Shown here one piece after another: positions 14,007 through 17,711 of a stretch of 17,711 bases of DNA; position 1 is the first letter of the stretch; each line of letters opens with the position of its first letter. Made by a program: the position numbers and the translations under genes. Source of the stretch: Campylobacteraceae bacterium (GTDB lineage: Bacteria; Campylobacterota; Campylobacteria; Campylobacterales; Sulfurospirillaceae). Under the pieces are notes generated by a model. That model worked only from the letters and a program-made list of their open reading frames with translations. It was not told the origin of the DNA and searched no databases. The DNA lies in assembly GCA_027055635.1 (NCBI GenBank), contig JALUMZ010000342.1, positions 1-17,711 on the forward strand, written 5' to 3'.

Positions 14007-15052
14007 TAAAATCTCTCTAATATATTGTATGCTGTATCTCTTTTGGCAGGATACTCGCCTATGTCTCTTATCAACTTTATCATCTCTTCTTGGTTCATTC
14101 TGTTTTGTACGCCTGCGGCTGAAACAACATTTTCTTCCATCATTGTACTTCCCAAATCATTTGCACCAAACATGAGTGCTAATTGCCCGATATAGCTTCC
14201 CTGAGTTACCCATGAGCTTTGGATATTTTTAAAATTGTCCAGATATAATCTGCTAACTGCTAAAAGTCTAAGGTATCTATTTGATGAGTGTTTTTTTATA
14301 CTTGGATACTCTTGAAATAACTTTGTATTGGCGGATTGGAAACTCCACATAATGTATGCTCTAAACCCCCCGGTTTCATCTTGAAGGTTTCTGATGTGCT
14401 CCCAATGCTCCACAATATCCTCATCTTTTTCAACCGTTCCAAACATCATCGTTGCAGTTGATTTTATGCCTATCTTATGAGCTTGTCTATGGACATCTAT
14501 CCAATCTTTTGTATCTAATTTTTTTGGTGCGATTATATCCCGCACCCTATCGCTCAGTATCTCTGCTCCTGCTCCGGGAATAGAAAAAAGACCTTTTACA
14601 TGTAGTCTCTCTAATACTTCCTTATATGAAATCTTGGATATTTTAGCGATATAGTCAATCTCAATAGCTGAAAAACCGTGAATTGTGATAGTCGGATAGT
14701 TTGTGCTTATCCACTCCACTAAATCCTCATACCACTCAATCTTAAGTTTTGGATGAACACCACCTTGGAAGAGTATCTGTGTACCACCGATATCCAAAAG
14801 CTCCTCAATTTTTTTGCCTATCTCTTCAAAACTAAGCACATAAGCATCATCAGCATTTGCATGCCTGTAAAAAGCACAAAATTTACAATCCACCCAACAG
14901 ACATTTGTATAGTTTATATTTCTATCTACGATAAAAGAGGTGATTTTTTTTGGATGTAACTCTCTTTTTCTCTTGCTAGCCATCACTCCAAGATCAATCA
15001 AATCTGCATTTTTGATAAAATCCAAGGCTCTAGCATTGCTCATTCTTGACAT
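14006..15052 (-). CDS. mqnC: Cyclic dehypoxanthine futalosine synthase (radical SAM)
   Basis: A 348-residue radical SAM enzyme. The 4Fe-4S/SAM motif is CxxxCxxC with C52, C56 and C59 in 'VCWVDCKFCAF'. Other family segments are 'GGTQILFQGGVHP', 'SIPGAGAEIL', and, near the C-terminus, 'SSWVTQGSYIGQLALMFGANDLGSTMMEENVV'. MqnC cyclises dehypoxanthine futalosine in the futalosine route to menaquinone, the standard quinone pathway in Campylobacterota. It is the first gene of a minus-strand run with the M16 homologue, recG, the PAS gene and the chemoreceptor, and a TATAAT box lies about 30 nt upstream. At about residue 150 it reads 'RLHVKG' where relatives, as remembered, have forms like 'RLKEAG'; this is encoded by the recurring CTACATGTA word. 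Confidence 0.95.
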   Translation of the reverse strand: MSRMSNARALDFIKNADLIDLGVMASKRKRELHPKKITSFIVDRNINYTNVCWVDCKFCAFYRHANADDAYVLSFEEIGKKIEELLDIGGTQILFQGGVHPKLKIEWYEDLVEWISTNYPTITIHGFSAIEIDYIAKISKISYKEVLERLHVKGLFSIPGAGAEILSDRVRDIIAPKKLDTKDWIDVHRQAHKIGIKSTATMMFGTVEKDEDIVEHWEHIRNLQDETGGFRAYIMWSFQSANTKLFQEYPSIKKHSSNRYLRLLAVSRLYLDNFKNIQSSWVTQGSYIGQLALMFGANDLGSTMMEENVVSAAGVQNRMNQEEMIKLIRDIGEYPAKRDTAYNILERF

Positions 15053-15081
15053 TTATAACTCCACCAATTAAATATTGTGGC

Positions 15082-15087
15082 ATTATA
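15082..15087 (-). promoter_or_regulatory. -10 box of the mqnC operon
   Basis: TATAAT on the minus strand lies 29 nt upstream of the mqnC ATG, in T/A-rich DNA without a convincing -35 hexamer, as is common in this phylum. GGAG before the ATG is the ribosome binding site. Confidence 0.5.
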
Positions 15088-15105
15088 CTAAAATATAATT
15101 AATAT

Positions 15106-15176
15106 ACTTCTTGCACAACCTCTTATAATTTCAGAGAGCTTAGAAGTGGTTAGGTATTTAAGATTATGCAAGAAGT
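15106..15176. repeat. 71-bp element bounded by perfect 10-bp inverted repeats
   Basis: ACTTCTTGCA (15106-15115) and TGCAAGAAGT (15167-15176) are perfect inverted copies separated by 51 nt. Just inside, AACC-t-CTT (15117-15124) and AAG-t-GGTT (about 15144-15151) could extend the pairing around a T-T mismatch. It lies between the mqnC promoter and the yfdX-type gene end. It could be a small structured RNA, a MITE-like element or an operator region. It lacks tRNA features. Confidence 0.5.
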
Positions 15177-15179
15177 CTA

Positions 15180-15205
15180 ATGCCCGATTTATTGCAATCA
15201 GGCAT
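15180..15205 (-). terminator. Hairpin after the YfdX-family gene
   Basis: ATGCC-c-GATT (15180-15189) and AATC-a-GGCAT (15196-15205) pair over 9 bp with one mismatch and a 6-nt loop, 16 nt past the YfdX stop on the minus strand. A strong U-tract is lacking, so termination is probable rather than certain. Confidence 0.45.
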
Positions 15206-15220
15206 ATAGAGATTTATCTA

Positions 15221-16201
15221 TCAAAAAGCATTTGCTTTTGATTTTTGGGCAAATTTTACCACATCTTTATCCTCTTCACTTGTGGCACTTATGTGCGATT
15301 TTTTAGTGCCATTCCACACAGAATCAGAGTCATAGACTCTCTTTTCTCCTCTGGTTTTATGAATTAGGGATTTAAAATCACTTTTTATATCTTCATAAAG
15401 TTTTTTTACCTCATTTTTACCTTTTATCTCTTTTTGTATCATATCTATTTTCTTTTCTAGTGATTTGTATTCGCTAGAGTGTTTTGAAGCATAACCTAGA
15501 AGTACGGCTTTTTGTAATTCAATCTTAGCTCTTTTAAGAAACTTTGATACCTTTTTCTTATCTGTTTTATCCATTTTTGATGCGATTGATACCAACTCTT
15601 GAGAAGTTAAAAGCGGTATAGGTATCACTACTCTATCACTTACAATAGTACTTAAACCCAAACTTAACTCTTGAAGAGCTTTTTTAACCTTCCCTTTATC
15701 TAAGAGTTTTGAAGCAATTTTTGTAACACTCGGATAGACATCCATAGGTACATAATGAGTTGTCACAACAATTTCATCTTTCAATGGATTTAAAATATCT
15801 CTTGCAAACTGAATATCATTTTTACTGAGTGCTTTTTTTGCTAAGTTTACAGCCTCTTTTATATTTTTAGGATCTCCATCATATCTATATATAACAGTAC
15901 TCTCCTCTATAGGTACTAAGCCTAATTTTGGATCAATCTTCAATGCCTTTGCAAAATACTTGGATGCATCACTTAAGTTTTTCTTTGCTAGATCACTCTT
16001 GTTTTTTGATAACGCAGAGATGGCACTTAGTGTATCACTTAAACCTTTTTGTATATTTTGCGAAGCTACTTTAAAGTTTTTATTCTGAAATGAAACCTCT
16101 TTTTGTATGCTTTTAGCTTTAGTGCCTGTTGATGCATTTAAAGAAGGCACACCTAATACTAATGAAACCAATGCTAACGAAGCTAATAACTCTTTTTTCA
16201 T
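15221..16201 (-). CDS. YfdX-family periplasmic protein
   Basis: A 326-residue protein with a signal peptide (MKKELL, then a hydrophobic stretch, cleavage probably after Ala23 in 'SLNA'). The central part matches the YfdX family (PF10938): 'LGLVPIEESTVIYRYDGD', 'AVNLAKKALSKNDIQFARDI', 'DEIVVTTHYVPMDVYPS' and 'VVIPIPLLTSQELVSIA'. YfdX proteins are helical, soluble and linked in enterobacteria to acid or stress responses; their biochemical role is not settled. The C-terminal 80 residues are Lys-rich and less familiar. Minus-strand AAGGA (16208-16212) precedes the ATG, and a possible -10 TAGAAT lies at 16230-16235. The gene stands alone between two hairpins. It has no D/E-x-N-x-S/T sequons although it is exported, a useful contrast with the pilus proteins. 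Confidence 0.88.
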   Translation of the reverse strand: MKKELLASLALVSLVLGVPSLNASTGTKAKSIQKEVSFQNKNFKVASQNIQKGLSDTLSAISALSKNKSDLAKKNLSDASKYFAKALKIDPKLGLVPIEESTVIYRYDGDPKNIKEAVNLAKKALSKNDIQFARDILNPLKDEIVVTTHYVPMDVYPSVTKIASKLLDKGKVKKALQELSLGLSTIVSDRVVIPIPLLTSQELVSIASKMDKTDKKKVSKFLKRAKIELQKAVLLGYASKHSSEYKSLEKKIDMIQKEIKGKNEVKKLYEDIKSDFKSLIHKTRGEKRVYDSDSVWNGTKKSHISATSEEDKDVVKFAQKSKANAF

Positions 16202-16361
16202 TTTTGATCCTTTGTGTTTGATTTGTGAAATTCTACACCCTTAAAAATTAATGAGATTGGAGAAAAATTAATCAAAATAAATAAAAATTAAATAAAAAAA
16301 ACAGAAGGTACCCTATATTTAGGAATCCGCATACTTTATAGCAATACTATCAAGAAAGTTA

Positions 16362-16401
16362 AATGATAAATATAAATTTAATAAACTTTATATTTATCAT
16401 T
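16362..16401. repeat. Perfect 15-bp inverted repeat in the divergent intergenic region
   Basis: AATGATAAATATAAA (16362-16376) and TTTATATTTATCATT (16387-16401) are exact inverted copies around a 10-nt loop, followed by T/A-rich DNA. With no gene running into it from either side, it is more likely an operator, or the terminator of a short unannotated RNA, than a terminator of a coding gene. Confidence 0.6.
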
Positions 16402-16441
16402 GTTTTAAATTATTTAAAAGTAGTTTTTAAACCTTGAGACC

Positions 16442-16470
16442 TTGTAAGTAACTTCTTAAAATGGTAAAAT
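16442..16470 (+). promoter_or_regulatory. Promoter of the LysE-family gene
   Basis: TTGTAA (16442-16447), a 17-nt spacer and TAAAAT (16465-16470), with TG one base before the -10, give a good sigma-70 match about 26 nt upstream of the GTG start. Confidence 0.55.
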
Positions 16471-16496
16471 AAAAAACTAAATAAAAGGAAAAAATA

Positions 16497-17123
16497 GTGA
16501 TACCGTTTGATACTCTCGTACTTTTTATAACAGCCTCAGTGCTTTTAGCTCTAGCTCCGGGACCTGACAATATCTTTGTGCTAACCCAATCTATGAGCAA
16601 GGGTGCAAAGCCCGGAATATTTGTTACGCTTGGACTTTGTACGGGCTTGATTTTTCATACAACTGCTGTAGCCCTCGGGGTTGCAGCGATATTTCAAACC
16701 TCACAACTTGCATTTGACATACTAAAATACATCGGTGCAGCATATCTTTTGTATCTTGCGTATCTTTCATTTAAAAGCTCGACTTCACACCACTTCAGAG
16801 CAGATAAAAAAGAGTTGAGTCTAGCAAAACTCTATAAAAGAGGTATATTTATGAATATAACAAATCCAAAAGTTTCAGTTTTCTTTTTGGCATTTTTACC
16901 ACAATTTACAAATCCGCAAAATGGAAATTTTACTTTACAGATTTTTTTATTAGGCTTCATTTTTATACTTTGCGCTCTTGTCGTCTTTGGCTCAATCAGC
17001 CTTCTTGCTGCAAGGATAGGCTCTTGGTTTAACAGAACCAAAAACGGTGAAAATATCCTAAACAAGATAGCAGGCAGTGTCTTTGCACTATTGGCAATAA
17101 AACTTGCTTTGACCCAAAGGTAA
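16497..17123 (+). CDS. LysE/RhtB-family amino-acid exporter
   Basis: A 208-residue inner-membrane protein with about six hydrophobic segments. The N-terminus carries the family signature 'ALAPGPDNIFVLTQSMSKGAKPG' (about 19-41). The middle carries 'YIGAAYLLYLAYLSFKS', then 'GIFMNITNPKVSVFFLAFLPQF', the conserved NPK-containing segment. Members export amino acids such as lysine, threonine, homoserine or leucine; the substrate cannot be told from sequence. The GTG start has AAAGGAA upstream. A 31-codon membrane-peptide gene follows 3 nt after the stop and may be cotranscribed. Confidence 0.92.
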   Translation: MIPFDTLVLFITASVLLALAPGPDNIFVLTQSMSKGAKPGIFVTLGLCTGLIFHTTAVALGVAAIFQTSQLAFDILKYIGAAYLLYLAYLSFKSSTSHHFRADKKELSLAKLYKRGIFMNITNPKVSVFFLAFLPQFTNPQNGNFTLQIFLLGFIFILCALVVFGSISLLAARIGSWFNRTKNGENILNKIAGSVFALLAIKLALTQR

Positions 17124-17126
17124 TAA

Positions 17127-17222
17127 ATGATGAAAAAAACACTATCTATAATTATCATAATTTTATCCCTGACTATTGGAACACTTCTGATAGAGTATTT
17201 GTTACAATCGACATTAGGATAA
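17127..17222 (+). CDS. Small 31-residue membrane peptide
   Basis: The frame starts ATG-ATG, with AAAGG 6 nt upstream, directly after the LysE-type stop. It encodes a short basic start (MMKK) followed by one hydrophobic helix of about 20 residues ('SIIIIILSLTIGTLLIEYLL') and a short tail. The lysine-then-helix layout and the ribosome binding site argue for a real small membrane protein. No family is recognised. It may be an accessory to the transporter or simply share its transcript. Confidence 0.5.
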   Translation: MMKKTLSIIIIILSLTIGTLLIEYLLQSTLG

Positions 17223-17240
17223 AAATCCCTATTTGTCATA

Positions 17241-17270
17241 CATATCTTATATATATCAGTTAAGATTATG
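17241..17270. promoter_or_regulatory. Imperfect palindrome upstream of lutA
   Basis: CATATCTTA (17241-17249) and TAAGATTATG (17261-17270) are inverted repeats with one extra base in the right arm, centred on TATATATCAGT and 26 nt before the lutA ATG. The place and symmetry fit an operator for a regulator of lactate use, but the regulator is not in the window. Confidence 0.35.
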
Positions 17271-17296
17271 ATAGATTTTCTTCCTAGGAGAGCCAA

Positions 17297-17711
17297 ATGA
17301 GCAAAATTGGTCTTTTTATACCCTGTTTTATGAATGAACTATATCCCGAAGCATCTATGGATACACTGAGAATTTTAGAGAGTTTTGGATTGGATGTTGA
17401 GTATCCCATGGAGCAGACTTGCTGTGGACAGGCTCAAGCAAATACCGGCTGTGCACATGAAACTGCAATCCTAGCCAAAAGATTTTTAAATATATTTAAA
17501 AAATATGACTACATAGTAGCACCTAGCGGGAGTTGTGTCAGTATGGTCAGGTTTAATTACGCACAATTTTTAGAGGGCATGGAGGGCTTTAATCACATAA
17601 GAGACAATACTTATGAACTCATAGAATTTATACACGATATAATCAAACCAAAAGCTCTACATGTAAGCTTTCCTCACAAAGTCGGAATTCACAACTCTTG
17701 CCATGCTCATA
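17297..17711 (+). CDS. lutA: LutA/LldE-type (Fe-S)-binding lactate-utilisation protein, 3' end outside window
   Basis: The first 138 residues are visible and the gene runs off the window. 'MSKIGLFIPCFMNELYPEASMD' start-type sequence, 'EQTCCGQAQANTG' (near 40-52), 'IVAPSGSCVSMVR' (near 74-86) and 'HKVGIHNSCH' near the end form the first CCG (cysteine-rich) domain of LutA/YkgE. The Cys residues bind an Fe-S cluster. LutA works with LutB and LutC in oxidising L-lactate to pyruvate, so lutB and lutC would be expected just downstream. AGGAG 7 nt upstream supports the ATG. A CTACATGTA word lies at 17657-17665, again encoding Leu-His-Val. Confidence 0.9.
   Translation, partial: MSKIGLFIPCFMNELYPEASMDTLRILESFGLDVEYPMEQTCCGQAQANTGCAHETAILAKRFLNIFKKYDYIVAPSGSCVSMVRFNYAQFLEGMEGFNHIRDNTYELIEFIHDIIKPKALHVSFPHKVGIHNSCHAH

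Larger units (their letters stand above)
16202..16496. other. Divergent intergenic region, very AT-rich
   Basis: No coding frame of note is seen in these 295 bases between the divergently transcribed yfdX-type and lysE-type genes. The region holds A/T tracts, the 15-bp inverted repeat at 16362-16401 and a probable lysE promoter at 16442-16470. Confidence 0.6.

Noticed and set aside
15106..15176. Possible tRNA because of its size and terminal pairing
   Set aside because: The acceptor-like stem is too long, there is no T-loop sequence of the GTTC-type, no anticodon arm and no CCA-compatible end.
2249..17665. Scattered CTACATGTA words as a CRISPR or iteron array
   Set aside because: They are single copies kilobases apart inside coding genes, with no regular spacing.

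Overview
The window is AT-rich chromosomal DNA from a flagellated member of the Campylobacterota, most like Sulfurimonas and its relatives. The pointers are FliW, a futalosine-pathway menaquinone gene (mqnC), a short RecG, a CetB-like PAS protein beside a chemoreceptor, a non-catalytic M16 peptidase of the Helicobacter/Campylobacter type and a LutA-type protein. The genus is inferred from gene content and was not tested by any search.

Region by region: (1) 48-437 is fliW. (2) 438-701 holds a probable promoter, a G-rich structured leader and the fused remains of an MNT-HEPN pair. (3) 702-2286 holds two tandem MNT (nucleotidyltransferase antitoxin) plus HEPN (ribonuclease toxin) pairs made by a duplication of about 830 bp. 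Its junction is still readable: a copy of the first codons of the downstream gene is fused to a HEPN tail. The two pairs are nearly identical at their outer edges and strongly diverged in the middle. (4) 2288-8458 is a tightly coupled operon with a 1391-residue secreted MshQ-like protein and three prepilin-type proteins, directly joined to the second HEPN gene. (5) 8549-9067 is a long-form hpf with its own promoter, ending at a strong hairpin shared with the convergent operon. (6) 15052-9091 on the minus strand is mqnC, M16 peptidase homologue, recG, CetB-like PAS protein and soluble CZB-containing chemoreceptor, in that order of transcription, closely packed. (7) 15221-16201 (minus) is a YfdX-family periplasmic protein flanked by inverted repeats. 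(8) 16497-17222 is a LysE/RhtB exporter and a 31-residue membrane peptide. (9) 17297 to the end is the 5' part of a lutA-type gene.

The most interesting part is 594-8458. The four pilus-operon proteins carry, by hand count, about 56 copies of the bacterial N-glycosylation sequon (D/E-x-N-x-S/T), against 2 in all other proteins of the window. This suggests a heavily N-glycosylated surface appendage. A rearranging MNT-HEPN toxin-antitoxin array sits in the same transcription unit immediately upstream. Separately, the palindrome TACATGTA, usually as CTACATGTA, recurs more often than base composition predicts and usually encodes Leu-His-Val in unrelated proteins, which points to selection on the DNA word itself.
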